Below, one piece after another: positions 1 to 8,800 of a DNA stretch of 64,000 nt. The notes under the pieces were generated by a model that made no database searches, had not been told where the DNA came from, and saw nothing but the letters and a program-made list of their open reading frames with translations. Source of the stretch: Skermanella pratensis (GTDB taxonomy: Bacteria > Pseudomonadota > Alphaproteobacteria > Azospirillales > Azospirillaceae); NCBI RefSeq assembly GCF_008843145.1, contig NZ_CP030265.1:4953001-5017000 (forward strand). The letters run 5' to 3'. The first letter of the stretch is position 1. Each line of letters begins with the position of its first letter. The position numbers were made by a program, and so were the translations under genes.

Positions 1-640
1 CGAACAGGGCCTGCGGCCCGCCGGTCGAGCTGCCGATCGCGATGATGTCCGGCGGCGGGACGATCGTCGGCATCGGCCGGAGCACCACGGCGGCGGGGTC
101 CATCGACCGGGGCCGCGGCAGCGGGGCGAGGGGAGCCGTCAGCCGCTCGTTGCGCAGGCTCAGGCGGTTGCGCGACCCGGCGCGCCGGGCCGAGGCGGCC
201 AGCGCCTTGACCTTGCTGACCAGCTCCCGCTTGAAGCTGTCGGCCGCCCCCAGCTCGCGGGTCGAGGACGGCTTGGTGACGTAGTCGGCGGCCCCGGACT
301 GGAGGGCCTTCATGCTGACCTCGGCCCCCCGCAGCGTCAGCGTGGAGGCCATGATGATCTTCACCGCCGGATCGATCGCGACCAGCTTGGGGATCGCGGT
401 CAGCCCGTCCATCACTGGCATCTCGATGTCGAGGACGATCACATCGATGCTCTGGCGGGTCAGGGCGTTGATCGCCATCTGGCCGTCGCCGACCGAAGCG
501 ACGACCCGCAGTTCGGGATCGCCCTCCAAAGCGCGGGACAGCAGGCCGCGGATCACGGCGCTGTCGTCGACCACCATCACCCGATGGGGGTCGTCCGCGA
601 CCGCTGCGGCACCAGCGGGTTTGCCCGGAAAATCGCTCAT
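1..640 (-). CDS. cheB: CheB chemotaxis response regulator / glutamate methylesterase (partial)
   Basis: CheB removes methyl groups from chemoreceptors during adaptation, under control of CheA phosphorylation. About 213 N-terminal residues are visible; the C-terminal catalytic part runs off the left edge. A receiver domain covers roughly residues 20-140, with the acidic pair D25/D26 and phospho-acceptor D71 in LDIEMPVMDG. A linker follows, and the methylesterase domain opens with IAIGSSTGGP, whose first serines hold the expected nucleophile. The start is the ATG at 638-640, preceded by a GGAG-type site. It lies 13 bp downstream of cheY in a cheA-cheW-cheY-cheB operon. CheR is not in view. Confidence 0.95.
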   Translation of the reverse strand, partial: MSDFPGKPAGAAAVADDPHRVMVVDDSAVIRGLLSRALEGDPELRVVASVGDGQMAINALTRQSIDVIVLDIEMPVMDGLTAIPKLVAIDPAVKIIMASTLTLRGAEVSMKALQSGAADYVTKPSSTRELGAADSFKRELVSKVKALAASARRAGSRNRLSLRNERLTAPLAPLPRPRSMDPAAVVLRPMPTIVPPPDIIAIGSSTGGPQALF

Positions 641-653
641 GCTCCTCCGGGCC

Positions 654-1019
654 TCAGATCAGGCCGACCTGGGCGAACTTGGTCTGGATGATGTCGCTGT
701 CGAAAGGCTTCATGATGTATTCGTTGGCCCCGGCGCTCAACGCCTCCTGGATGTGGGCCAAGTCGTTCTCGGTCGTGCAGAACACCACCTTCGGGGCGTC
801 GCCGCCCGACATCTTGCGCAGCCGCCGCAGGAACTCGATGCCGGTCATGACCGGCATGTTCCAGTCCAGCAGGATCGCGTTCGGCATCTCCCTGGCGCAG
901 GCTTCCATCGCCTGGCGCCCGTCCTCGGCCTCCGAGCAGGTGAAATGCAGTTCCTCAAGGATCTTCCGGGCCACCTTGCGGACAACGCGGCTGTCATCGA
1001 CGACAAGACAGGATTTCAT
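654..1019 (-). CDS. cheY: CheY chemotaxis response regulator
   Basis: A single-domain receiver of 121 residues that would carry the CheA phosphoryl signal to the flagellar motor. Visible residues are the acidic pair D8/D9, phospho-acceptor D52 in LLDWNMPVMTG, the switch threonine in VVFCTTEN and the conserved lysine in YIMKPFD. An upstream in-frame ATG at 1097 would add 26 low-complexity residues. I prefer the ATG at 1019, because MKSCLVVDDS is the normal start of CheY. It lies between cheW and cheB in the chemotaxis operon. Confidence 0.94.
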   Translation of the reverse strand: MKSCLVVDDSRVVRKVARKILEELHFTCSEAEDGRQAMEACAREMPNAILLDWNMPVMTGIEFLRRLRKMSGGDAPKVVFCTTENDLAHIQEALSAGANEYIMKPFDSDIIQTKFAQVGLI

Positions 1020-1116
1020 TAGGGAGACCTCGGCTATGGCGCTTGTTTCCGGGGCGTGGGGCGGGGCCGGGGCGGCGGACGGATCGGCGAACCGCACACC
1101 GCCCGGTCCCGGCCGC

Positions 1117-1608
1117 CTACACCGCCTCCAGATTGGCGAAGTTCAGCAGCCGGGACACGTCCAGCACCACCAGCAGCGTCCCGTTCAGGCGATAGATGCC
1201 GGTGGACAGTTCGCGCCAGCGGACATCGAGCGTCGACGGGTTGCGTTCGAAATCGTCGGAGGACAGGCTCAGCACCTCGCCGACGCCGTCCACCATCAGG
1301 CTGTAAAGCTCGCCGCGCAGGTCGACGACGATGCTCATGCCCGGCTTTTCCTTGGGCCGGGCCGGCAGGCCGAGACGCAGCCGGACGTCGATCGCCGTGA
1401 CGATCCGTCCGCGCAGGTTCAGCGAACCGGCGACCTCGGGCGGCGCCAGCGGGATGCGGGTGATGCGCTGGTGTCCGAGAACGTCCTGGACCTGGAGCAC
1501 GGGGATCCCGAACAGCTGGTCCGCGATCATCATGGTCACGAAGTCTTCGTTCGCATTGACCGAGAAGTCGTCGTACTTGGTCTTCTTGGCCGGCAGGTTG
1601 GCACTCAT
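1117..1608 (-). CDS. cheW: CheW chemotaxis coupling protein
   Basis: CheW couples chemoreceptors to the CheA kinase in the polar signalling array. The product is 163 residues with one CheW-like beta-barrel domain from about residue 22 to the end. Typical segments are visible: FVTMMIADQLFGIPVLQVQDVL, then LRGRIVTAIDVRLRLGL. The start codon overlaps the end of cheA by 4 bp, so the two genes are translationally coupled. The length is normal for the family. Confidence 0.95.
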   Translation of the reverse strand: MSANLPAKKTKYDDFSVNANEDFVTMMIADQLFGIPVLQVQDVLGHQRITRIPLAPPEVAGSLNLRGRIVTAIDVRLRLGLPARPKEKPGMSIVVDLRGELYSLMVDGVGEVLSLSSDDFERNPSTLDVRWRELSTGIYRLNGTLLVVLDVSRLLNFANLEAV

Positions 1609-4328
1609 GCGGCACCTTTGGTCTCGGAGAGGGTCTGCGACAGGGTGAACAGCAGGGCGTCACGGTCGAACTTCGCCACATAGTCGGTGAAGCCGGCCTG
1701 ACGGCCGCGGTCCAGGTCGCGCGGCGACGCGTGGCTGCTGAGCGCCACCAGGGGGGTCGTGTTCCAGCGGGTGTCCTTGCGGATCGCCTGGGCGAACTCG
1801 AACCCGCTCATGCCGGGCATCTCGATGTCGCTGACGATGACGTCGAAGTTCTCGCCCGCCTCGCACAGGTTCAGGGCCTCGTCGGCGCTCTCCACCGTGG
1901 TCACCTGGTAGCCCGCCACCGTCAGCAGCGGGGTCAGCAGGTTGCGGAAGAACGGGCTGTCGTCGACCAGCAGCACCTTGTGGGCCTTCTCCTCCTCATA
2001 GGCGTCCCGGGCCGAGGAGCCGAACCAGTCCTTGTAGGCCTGGGTCAGGAAGAAGCCGGCGTCGATCAGGTCGGTCGCCTTGCCCGCGATGATCGCGCTG
2101 CCCATCATGCCCGGCCGGTCGGCGGCCAGTTCGACCTGCAGGCGGTCCTCGACGATGTCGACGATCTCGTCCACGATCAGGCCCATGGAGCGGTCGCCGT
2201 CGGCGAACACCAGCACCGGCTGGCGGCCTTCGCGCTTCATCTCCCAGCCGCTGTCGATCGGCACCAGCGGCATCAGCTTGCCGCGGTACTGGACCACCGG
2301 CATGCCGTTGCTGAGCTCCACGGCGCTGAGGTCGACGTCTTCCAGGCGGGCGACCAGCGAGAGCGGGACCGCCTTGGGGCTGACGCCGCCGGCGCGGAAC
2401 AGCAGCAGGGCGATCTTGTCGTCCTGGCGGGTGGCGTGGGCCACTGCGGTATCGGTCGCGGCGGCGTCGCCGACCGCCATCTCGCCGGACGAGGCGGCGG
2501 CGATGCCGTTCGGGTCCAGGATCATGATCACGCTGCCGTCGCCCAGGATCGTGTTGCCCGAGAACATCTCGATGTGGCGCAGGATCGGGGCGACCGGCTT
2601 GACGACGATTTCCTCGGTGTCGAACACCCGGTCGACGATGATGCCGAAGGTGTAGGTGCCGACCTGGGTCACGACGATGAAGGTCTCGGTGTCGTCGTGG
2701 GCCGGGCCGTCCAGCCGCAGCAGGCGCTGCAGCGACACCAGCGGCAGCAGGCGGTTGCGCAGGCGCAGGACCGGCGTGCCGTTGATCCGCTCGATGGTGT
2801 GCTCGCTGTCGGCGGCGGCGCGGACCAGTTCGACCACGCTGATCTGCGGGATCGCGAACCGCTCGGTCGCGCACTCGACGATCAGGGCCGAGACGATCGC
2901 CAGGGTCAGCGGGATCTTGATGATGAAGGAGGACCCGCGGCCATAGGTCGACTTCATCTCGATCGTGCCGCCGATCTTCTCGATGTTGGTCTTGACCACG
3001 TCCATGCCGACGCCGCGGCCGGAGACGCTGGTGACCTTCTGGGCGGTCGAGAAGCCCGGCTTCATGATGAAGGCCTGGATCTGGCTGTCCGACATGGCGG
3101 CCAGCTCTGCCTCGGTCGCCAGGCCGTTCTGGACGGCCTTCTGCTTGATCCGGTCGATGTTGAGGCCACGGCCGTCGTCCGTGATCTCGATGATGATGTG
3201 GCCGCCTTCGTGGTAGGCGTTCAGGGTGACGCGGCCGGTCTCGCTCTTGCCGGCGCGCAGCCGCTCGACCGGCGTCTCCAGCCCGTGGTCGGCGGAGTTG
3301 CGCACCATATGGGTCAGCGGGTCCTTGATCAGCTCCAGCACCTGGCGGTCCAGCTCGGTGTCGGCGCCCAGCATCTGCAGGTCGATCTTCTTGCCCAGTT
3401 CATGGGCCAGGTCGCGCACCAGGCGGGGCAGCTTGGCCCAGGCATTGCCGATCGGCTGCATGCGCGTCTTCATGACGCCTTCCTGCAGCTCGGACGTCAC
3501 GTGGTTGAGCCGCTGGAGCGGGGCGGCGAACTCGCTGTCCTTCTGGCTGCGCAGGATCTGGAGGAGCTGGTTGCGGGTCAGCACCAGTTCCGAGACCATG
3601 GTCATGAGGTTTTCCAGCAGGTCGACGTTGACCCGGATGGTCTGGGCCGCGACCGCGGATTCCTTGTTGCCGGCGTCGCGCGTCTCGTCGGCGGTGAAGC
3701 CGGCGCCGCTCGGCGCATGGGCGGCGGGGGCGGGGGCCGCCACCGGAGCGGACTCGTGGACGACCAATTCCTTCGCGGCGGCGACCGGCACTTCCGGTTC
3801 CGGCGCGCGGGCCGGGGCGGCGGGGACCTGGGGCGCCGGCACCGCGGGAGCGGGCGCCGCGGCCACCGCCTGAGGCGGGGGTTCGGGGGCCGCGGCGACG
3901 GGTTCCGGAGCGGGCGGCGGGGCCGGCGCGGCGGCTGCGGCGGGGACGTCGCGGCCTTCGGCGATCGCGTTGAGGCGCGCGATCAGGTCGCTGTCGTCAC
4001 CCGGCGGCTCGGCCTCGGTCGCTTCCAGGACCGACAGGATGAGCTTGATGGTGTCCAGCGATTCGAGGATCGCCGAGACCGCCTGGGGCGATACCGACAG
4101 CTCGCCGTCGCGGAACTTGCCGAGAACGTTTTCCGAAGCGTGGGCCACGTGCTCCAGGCGGGGAAGGCCGAGGAAGCCGCAGGTCCCCTTGATCGTATGG
4201 ACCAGCCGGAAAATGTTGCTGAGCAGTTCGGGGTTGTTCGGGTTTTGCTCGAGCCGGACCAGCTCGACGTCGAGAACCGAGAGGTTCTCGGACGTCTCGG
4301 TCAGAAATTCGCTGAGCAGATCATCCAT
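1605..4328 (-). CDS. cheA: CheA chemotaxis histidine kinase with C-terminal receiver domain
   Basis: A hybrid CheA of 907 residues. Domains in order: Hpt with phosphohistidine H44 in RLVHTIKGTCGFLG; a long Ala/Pro-rich linker at about 140-235; dimerisation and HATPase domains (MVRNSADHG, DDGRGL, GRGVGMDVV); two consecutive CheW-like domains; and a receiver from about 785 to 905 with LLVDDSPFF and IVSDIEMPGM. Ordinary CheA has one CheW-like domain and no receiver. Known hybrids of this shape occur in Rhodospirillales chemotaxis clusters. I chose the ATG at 4328 (MDDLLSEFL). A GTG at 4397 would add 23 residues that look non-coding. It is the first gene of cheA-cheW-cheY-cheB. Confidence 0.93.
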   Translation of the reverse strand: MDDLLSEFLTETSENLSVLDVELVRLEQNPNNPELLSNIFRLVHTIKGTCGFLGLPRLEHVAHASENVLGKFRDGELSVSPQAVSAILESLDTIKLILSVLEATEAEPPGDDSDLIARLNAIAEGRDVPAAAAAPAPPPAPEPVAAAPEPPPQAVAAAPAPAVPAPQVPAAPARAPEPEVPVAAAKELVVHESAPVAAPAPAAHAPSGAGFTADETRDAGNKESAVAAQTIRVNVDLLENLMTMVSELVLTRNQLLQILRSQKDSEFAAPLQRLNHVTSELQEGVMKTRMQPIGNAWAKLPRLVRDLAHELGKKIDLQMLGADTELDRQVLELIKDPLTHMVRNSADHGLETPVERLRAGKSETGRVTLNAYHEGGHIIIEITDDGRGLNIDRIKQKAVQNGLATEAELAAMSDSQIQAFIMKPGFSTAQKVTSVSGRGVGMDVVKTNIEKIGGTIEMKSTYGRGSSFIIKIPLTLAIVSALIVECATERFAIPQISVVELVRAAADSEHTIERINGTPVLRLRNRLLPLVSLQRLLRLDGPAHDDTETFIVVTQVGTYTFGIIVDRVFDTEEIVVKPVAPILRHIEMFSGNTILGDGSVIMILDPNGIAAASSGEMAVGDAAATDTAVAHATRQDDKIALLLFRAGGVSPKAVPLSLVARLEDVDLSAVELSNGMPVVQYRGKLMPLVPIDSGWEMKREGRQPVLVFADGDRSMGLIVDEIVDIVEDRLQVELAADRPGMMGSAIIAGKATDLIDAGFFLTQAYKDWFGSSARDAYEEEKAHKVLLVDDSPFFRNLLTPLLTVAGYQVTTVESADEALNLCEAGENFDVIVSDIEMPGMSGFEFAQAIRKDTRWNTTPLVALSSHASPRDLDRGRQAGFTDYVAKFDRDALLFTLSQTLSETKGAA

Positions 4329-4444
4329 GACGATATTTCCCACGCCGTTTTTGGGCTTGCCGCTTTGCCATTCGGGCCCAAGAATGCACGACGCCACGCC
4401 GGCAGGCGTTCACTCCGGGACCATTCAAGCCTGCCAAACACTGA

Positions 4445-4459
4445 TTAAGAGTACCTTAC
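4445..4459. promoter_or_regulatory. CtrA-like box (TTAA-N7-TTAC) upstream of cheA
   Basis: The CtrA consensus is two TTAA half-sites spaced by 7 bp. Here TTAA and TTAC are 7 bp apart, a one-base mismatch, about 120 bp upstream of the cheA start. The neighbouring gene chpT encodes the phosphotransferase that feeds CtrA in other alphaproteobacteria, which makes the site worth noting. It is a short motif and could be chance. Confidence 0.25.
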
Positions 4460-4614
4460 TTTCGCGTTTTCGAAATAGTTCTAATTCAAGAGATATAGGC
4501 AAAGCAAGCCATTGCTACCACTCTCGGCGAGTAGCAATAGACGCCTATTCTAGAAAGAAGGGAAACGTGCCGGGGAACCCCGCGCGGCAGAGCGGCGCGA
4601 TCCGACCGCCTTCG

Positions 4615-5241
4615 TCAGATATTCAACCTGAGAACGAAGCGATCGGGTCCCTCCAACTCACCGGAGACGCGCATGCCGTAATGTTCGGCGAAGCGTCCGG
4701 TCGCGTACGCATGGACCGTACGCGGGGTCAGGGACTCGATGTCGGCATCGCCCGACAGCGCCTGCAGAGTCTCCGCCCGCAGCCCGGCGGAGCGGCCGGC
4801 GGCGATCACGACGGGCTCGCCGCCGGGACCCGGCTCCACGCCGATCCGGCCGCCATGGGCCAGCGCCTCCTCGCCCAGGATGACAAGGTTGAGAAGCACC
4901 TTGCCGGTCCCCTGCGGCAGCGGCGCCCCCTGCCCCAGGCGTCCCGGCTGCCACTCCAGCTTGTACTTGGTCCCGGCAAAATAACCCCCGGCCGCCTGGA
5001 CGACATCAGCCATTCCGGAGGTCTCGCCCGCGGCGCCATAGGCGAGACGCAGAAGCTGGAGCCGGCGGGACGCCTGGTCCGCGCTGTGCGCGATCAGGCC
5101 GATGGCCTCGTCGGCCATGTCGGCCCCCATCTCCTCGATCAGTTCGACCCCATTGTTGATGGCGCCGACGGGGCTCACCAATTCATGGCACAGGCGGGAG
5201 CACAGCAGCTCGACCACGCGGATATCCAGGTTGGTCTTCAT
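4615..5241 (-). CDS. chpT: ChpT-type histidine phosphotransferase
   Basis: The product is 208 residues and resembles ChpT, which relays phosphate from the hybrid kinase CckA to CtrA and CpdR. The N-terminal helical hairpin carries LCSRLCHELVSPVGAINNG, where H19 is the expected phospho-acceptor. The remainder is a degenerate HATPase-like domain that in this family does not bind ATP. It sits upstream of the cheA operon on the same strand, separated by about 290 bp, so it may have its own promoter. A link between this phosphorelay and chemotaxis is an inference from position only. Confidence 0.85.
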   Translation of the reverse strand: MKTNLDIRVVELLCSRLCHELVSPVGAINNGVELIEEMGADMADEAIGLIAHSADQASRRLQLLRLAYGAAGETSGMADVVQAAGGYFAGTKYKLEWQPGRLGQGAPLPQGTGKVLLNLVILGEEALAHGGRIGVEPGPGGEPVVIAAGRSAGLRAETLQALSGDADIESLTPRTVHAYATGRFAEHYGMRVSGELEGPDRFVLRLNI

Positions 5242-5358
5242 CTCATCCCATCGAAGGCTGGAGCGATTCCTGATGTCGCCCGTTCAGTCTATCATGGTAC
5301 GAAATGGTTACGGCTGGAAGAGATCCTTTTTGATAACCGATACGGCTCAGGACCGGAC

Positions 5359-5547
5359 ATGAGCGATCCGACCATGGTTCCCGGCGCCCTGGTGCGCCAC
5401 CCCGCCCAGCCCGACTGGGGACTGGGCCAGATCCAGTCCTCCATCGGCAACCGGGTCACGGTCAATTTCGAGCATGCCGGCAAGGTACTGATCAACGCCG
5501 CCGTGGTCTCGCTCGAAGTGGTGGATCCCGACGACGACCTGCATTGA
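5359..5547 (+). CDS. DUF3553 family small protein
   Basis: A 62-residue protein matching the DUF3553 pattern: PGALVRHPAQPDWGLGQIQS followed by VTVNFEHAGKVLI. Isolated domains of this type resemble the small barrels found at the ends of UvrD/Rep-like helicases, but no function is known for the free-standing form. It is divergent from chpT, with about 115 bp between the starts, and converges on the atzH-like gene. The ATG at 5359 starts right before the conserved region. Confidence 0.75.
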   Translation: MSDPTMVPGALVRHPAQPDWGLGQIQSSIGNRVTVNFEHAGKVLINAAVVSLEVVDPDDDLH

Positions 5548-5586
5548 CCTGCCGTCCCTGCTCATCGAGCTCACTGTGCGGGAACA

Positions 5587-5973
5587 CTAGCCGCCGATCA
5601 GGCTGACATGGGCGGCGACCACCCGCCAGCCTTCGGACGTCCGCATCCAGGTCTGGCTCTGGCGCCCGGTGCGCGGGTTGCCCTCGCGGCGGAACTCGGT
5701 GTTGGCCGTCGCGAAATCGCGCCCGTAGGTCGTGATCACCGTGTTGAACAGGTCACGCGCCAGCCCGGCCGACAGGCGGGCGGCGCGGAACGCCGATATG
5801 GCGCCGTAGCCGTACAGGTTCTCCCCGACGCCGTAGCGCAGCGTGCGGGGGCTGTCCCAGAACAGCTCGTCCAGCACGGCGACGTCGTTGGTCACCAGCG
5901 CCGTTTCGTACCGCTCGAACGCGGCGGTGACCTCCGCCAGGGTCCCGGGGTCGTTGATATCCATGGCCGTCAT
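5587..5973 (-). CDS. AtzH/HpxZ-like protein (DUF3225, NTF2 fold)
   Basis: The product is 128 residues with the DUF3225 pattern, including [24 protein letters not shown] and a C-terminal [19 protein letters not shown] strand pair typical of NTF2-like barrels. Relatives are HpxZ, encoded in oxalurate gene clusters, and AtzH, encoded beside the 1-carboxybiuret hydrolase AtzEG. The biochemical role of the family is not well settled. It is the last gene of a three-gene operon and overlaps the atzE-like gene by 4 bp. The context favours an accessory step in breakdown of carboxylated ureas. Confidence 0.8.
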   Translation of the reverse strand: MTAMDINDPGTLAEVTAAFERYETALVTNDVAVLDELFWDSPRTLRYGVGENLYGYGAISAFRAARLSAGLARDLFNTVITTYGRDFATANTEFRREGNPRTGRQSQTWMRTSEGWRVVAAHVSLIGG

Positions 5974-7352
5974 CTTTCCCAGCTCGTTTCGCCGCGCGCC
6001 ACCGGCGCCTTGCAGACTCCTTTGGCTTCCAGGTCCGCCGCGACCCGAAGCGCCAGATCCTCGCGCCCCGGCGCCGCCACCACCTGGACCCCGATCGGCA
6101 GCCCGCCGGGCCGCCGCACCGGGACCGCCACGACGGGCAGGCCGATCAGCGACAGCGGCTGCGTGAAGATGCCGATGTTCGGCCGGACCAGCATCTCCAC
6201 CCCGTCCAGAACCATGGTCCGCTGCCCGATCGGCGGGGCCGTGCAGGGCGTAGCGGGGGCCAGGATCACGTCGACGCGGGAGAACAGCTCCATCACCCGG
6301 TCATGATACCAGCGGCGGAAGCGCTGCGCCTGGAGATACCACGACGCCGGCACCATGGCGCCGGCCAGCAGCCGGTCGCGGGTCGCCGGATCGAAGTCCG
6401 CCGCCTGGGTCCGGAGCCGATCCAGGTGCAGGTTGCCGCCCTCGGCGGTGGTGATGACATAGGCCGCCGCCCGCGCCCGCGCCGCCTCGGGCACCACGAC
6501 TGTTTCCCTGGCGCCCAGGGCCTCCGCGACCTTCGCCACCGCCTCGAACGCCGCCGGATCGGCGCCGCGGGCGAAGTAGTCGCCGGCGACCGCGATCCGG
6601 AGCCCTTCCGCCCCCTGCCCCAGCACCGGTGACACCGGCGCGGCGGCTTGCGGTTCCTGCATCGCGTCGTAGGCTGACGCGAGGTCGGCCGCAGAGCGCC
6701 CCAGCGGCCCCAGATGGTCCAGGCTGAAGCAGAATGGAAAGGTTCCCTGGCGGCTCAGCCGGCCGAAGGTCGGCTTCAGTCCGAACAGCCCGCAGAACGA
6801 GGAAGGCACCCGGATCGACCCGTTGGTGTCGGACCCTAGCGCCAGCGGCACGAAACCCGCCGCGACCGCCGTTCCCGACCCGCCCGACGAGCCGCCGGAC
6901 ATGCGGGCGGGATCGTGCGGGTTGCGCGACGGGCCGTAATGGCTGTTCTCCCCCGTGAAGTCGTAGGCGTACTCGCCCATGTTCAGGGCACCGACCAGCA
7001 CGGCCCCGGCGTCGTTCAGGCGCCGGATCAGGTCGGCGTCCGCCCCGGCCGGCGGATGGCCGGCATTGATCCTCGAACCCGCCAGGGTCGGCAGCCCCTT
7101 GATGTCGAACAGGTTCTTGACCGCGAACGGGACTCCGGCGAGCGGACCGGGATCGCCTCCCGCCCGGACCCGCGCATCGACGGCGGCGGCCTCGCCGAGG
7201 GCGCGCTCCGCGGTGACCGCGGTAAAGGCGCCGAGATGGGCGTCCAGCGCCCCGATCCGGAACAGGGCGGCGCGCGCGACCTCGACCGCGCTGACCGTTC
7301 CGCCCTTCACCGCGGAGGCGATCTGCAGCGCGCCGCTGGCATGGTCGATCAT
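5970..7352 (-). CDS. AtzE-family amidase (1-carboxybiuret hydrolase-like)
   Basis: A 460-residue amidase-signature enzyme. The Ser-cisSer-Lys triad is complete: K79 in PFAVKNLFD, the cis-serine in [10 protein letters not shown] (about 155-156) and the nucleophile S179 in [10 protein letters not shown]. AtzE enzymes deaminate 1-carboxybiuret and need the tiny partner AtzG. A gene for such a partner lies directly upstream and overlaps by 4 bp; the atzH-like gene overlaps downstream by 4 bp. That order (G, E, H) is the diagnostic feature. No cyanuric acid hydrolase (AtzD) is in the window, so carboxybiuret would have to come from elsewhere. A broader amidase role is possible. Confidence 0.83.
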   Translation of the reverse strand: MIDHASGALQIASAVKGGTVSAVEVARAALFRIGALDAHLGAFTAVTAERALGEAAAVDARVRAGGDPGPLAGVPFAVKNLFDIKGLPTLAGSRINAGHPPAGADADLIRRLNDAGAVLVGALNMGEYAYDFTGENSHYGPSRNPHDPARMSGGSSGGSGTAVAAGFVPLALGSDTNGSIRVPSSFCGLFGLKPTFGRLSRQGTFPFCFSLDHLGPLGRSAADLASAYDAMQEPQAAAPVSPVLGQGAEGLRIAVAGDYFARGADPAAFEAVAKVAEALGARETVVVPEAARARAAAYVITTAEGGNLHLDRLRTQAADFDPATRDRLLAGAMVPASWYLQAQRFRRWYHDRVMELFSRVDVILAPATPCTAPPIGQRTMVLDGVEMLVRPNIGIFTQPLSLIGLPVVAVPVRRPGGLPIGVQVVAAPGREDLALRVAADLEAKGVCKAPVARGETSWER

Positions 7353-7552
7353 CGGGACTCCTCCCCCGGCCGGAAGGCGGGTGCCAGCTCGACTCCGTCG
7401 GGCAGCGGGAACTCCGTGACCAGCCGGGCTATTTCAGCGGTGCGGGCCATGTTCGCGACGACACCGGGCCGGTAATCCGGGTCGATGGCCAATCCCAGCG
7501 CCGCCGCCATATGATCCACATGGCTCTCGGCATCGAAAGTATTATCGGGCAT
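7349..7552 (-). CDS. AtzG-like small subunit (DUF4089)
   Basis: A 67-residue protein with the DUF4089 pattern: a conserved LGLAIDPDYRPGVVANMARTAEI followed by a short tail with FPLP. In the studied case AtzG wraps around AtzE as an obligatory partner, similar to GatC with GatA. A strong site GGGAGGGTCC precedes the ATG at 7552. It is first in the operon and overlaps the atzE-like start by 4 bp, which supports co-translation and complex formation. Confidence 0.8.
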   Translation of the reverse strand: MPDNTFDAESHVDHMAAALGLAIDPDYRPGVVANMARTAEIARLVTEFPLPDGVELAPAFRPGEESR

Positions 7553-7560
7553 GGACCCTC

Positions 7561-7616
7561 CCCTTTGCTAAGGTCGCGGCCGGTTTCGTCGCAACCGGCA
7601 TGCCAATGGCAAAGGG
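7561..7616. promoter_or_regulatory. Inverted repeats between atzG and gntR (candidate operator)
   Basis: A perfect 8-bp inverted repeat, CCCTTTGC at 7561-7568 and GCAAAGGG at 7609-7616, brackets a 40-bp spacer. Its right arm overlaps a palindrome TGCCAATGGCA at 7601-7611. The region lies between the divergent atzG-like and gntR starts, the expected place for a GntR operator. No protein-DNA evidence is available. Confidence 0.35.
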
Positions 7617-7707
7617 TACGGAATCGTTGGTTGAAGCGGACGCCGCTGCATAAATGTTGTGCGGGCCGAAGGCTATGCTGGCCGAATAGGGGATCGGGTG
7701 ACCGGGC

Positions 7708-8406
7708 GTGAGTGACCAGAGAGCGGAACTGAGGCGGACGCGGGCGGACGAGATCCGCGAGGCGGTCGCCGACGACATCATGTCCGGGCGGATATTCCCC
7801 GGCGTCCGCCTGGACGAGCAGGAACTGGCCGACCGCTTCGGCGTATCCCGCACGCCGGTTCGCGAGGCGCTGAAGCAGCTGTCCGCCACCGGCCTGATCG
7901 TCCTGCGCGCCCATAAGGGGGCCGTCGTCACGCCGATGACCAACGGCGGCCTGTCGGAACTGTTCGAGGGGCTGGCGGAGCTGGAGGCCGCGTGCAGCAG
8001 GCTGGCGGCGGAGAAGATGAGCGGCGCAGAGCGGCGCGCTCTCGAGTCGGTTCACCGAGAGGTCGGCGACCTGGTCCGGCGCGGCGATCCGGACGAGTAT
8101 CACCTCGCCAACATCCGCTTCCACGACATGATCTACCAGGGCAGCCACAACGGTTTCCTGGCCGAAACAACCGTCGCGCTGCGCCGGCGGCTGTCGCCGT
8201 TCTCGCGCGCCCAGTTCCGCAACCTGGGCCGCATGGCCCGTTCCTTCGCCGAGCACGACCAGATCGTCACGGCGATCGTGCGCGGCGACGGGGACGCGGC
8301 CTTCCGGTCGATGCGCGCCCATCTCGCGACGGTCGAGCACGCGTTCGAGGATTATCTCGCGGAGGAAGGCCGGGCGGCCAGGACGATGGCGGCCACCCGG
8401 CGCTAG
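7708..8406 (+). CDS. GntR/FadR-family (FCD) transcriptional regulator
   Basis: The product is 232 residues. A winged helix-turn-helix lies at about 15-75 with the classic RFGVSRTPVREALKQLSATG and the wing residues RAHKGAVV. A helical FCD ligand-binding domain follows (about 85-215), including the metal-binding style histidine in FHDMIYQGSHN. The start is a GTG at 7708. It is divergent from the atzGEH-like operon and next to atzF, so it most likely controls this nitrogen locus in response to a carboxylated intermediate. That role is inferred from position. Confidence 0.87.
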   Translation: MSDQRAELRRTRADEIREAVADDIMSGRIFPGVRLDEQELADRFGVSRTPVREALKQLSATGLIVLRAHKGAVVTPMTNGGLSELFEGLAELEAACSRLAAEKMSGAERRALESVHREVGDLVRRGDPDEYHLANIRFHDMIYQGSHNGFLAETTVALRRRLSPFSRAQFRNLGRMARSFAEHDQIVTAIVRGDGDAAFRSMRAHLATVEHAFEDYLAEEGRAARTMAATRR

Positions 8407-8666
8407 GCCGTTCTAGCGGGTCGGCTTGCCCTTGCCGCCGGCGGGAACGGCGCTGGCCGGGGGAGGTCCTCGGACAGGATGGTGATGTGCAGGTCGTAGG
8501 ACACCTCGCCCTCGTCCTCGTCCCTGTGCACCACACCGATGAACTCGTCGCCGATCAGCATTTCGATCGGCGCGCCGCGCTTGGGCGGAGGGACGATGGT
8601 GATCCGGTCGTTCCCGAAAGTCCGGCGGAGATAATCCTGGACCCTGGCGATCTCGTTGGGCGTCAT
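8403..8666 (-). CDS. DUF3126 family protein
   Basis: An alphaproteobacterial protein of about 87 residues with unknown role. The DUF3126 pattern is clear: MTPNEIARVQDYLRRTFGN, then a basic loop and EMLIGDEFIGVVHRDEDEGEVSYD. I chose the ATG at 8666, because the 22 residues upstream to 8732 do not belong to the family. Its stop overlaps the 3' end of gntR by 4 bp in convergent orientation. It is probably unrelated to the nitrogen locus around it. Confidence 0.78.
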   Translation of the reverse strand: MTPNEIARVQDYLRRTFGNDRITIVPPPKRGAPIEMLIGDEFIGVVHRDEDEGEVSYDLHITILSEDLPRPAPFPPAARASRPARTA

Positions 8667-8800
8667 CACACTCTCGACAGGCTGTTGCGGCTTCAATCCC
8701 CGATCCTGGTGCCGCAGGTCAATCGACAACATCGGGCGGAGGCTCCGTGTTGCGGCACCGGACGCCGTTGCGCAAGTCCGGAATGTTACGCCGCACGGAT

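Noticed and set aside
3720-3960. GC-rich near-repetitive stretch resembling a tandem repeat
   Set aside because: It encodes the Ala/Pro-rich linker of CheA and is ordinary low-complexity coding sequence.
1731-4448. A 905-codon plus-strand frame opposite cheA
   Set aside because: Antisense shadow of cheA, with no recognisable domain.
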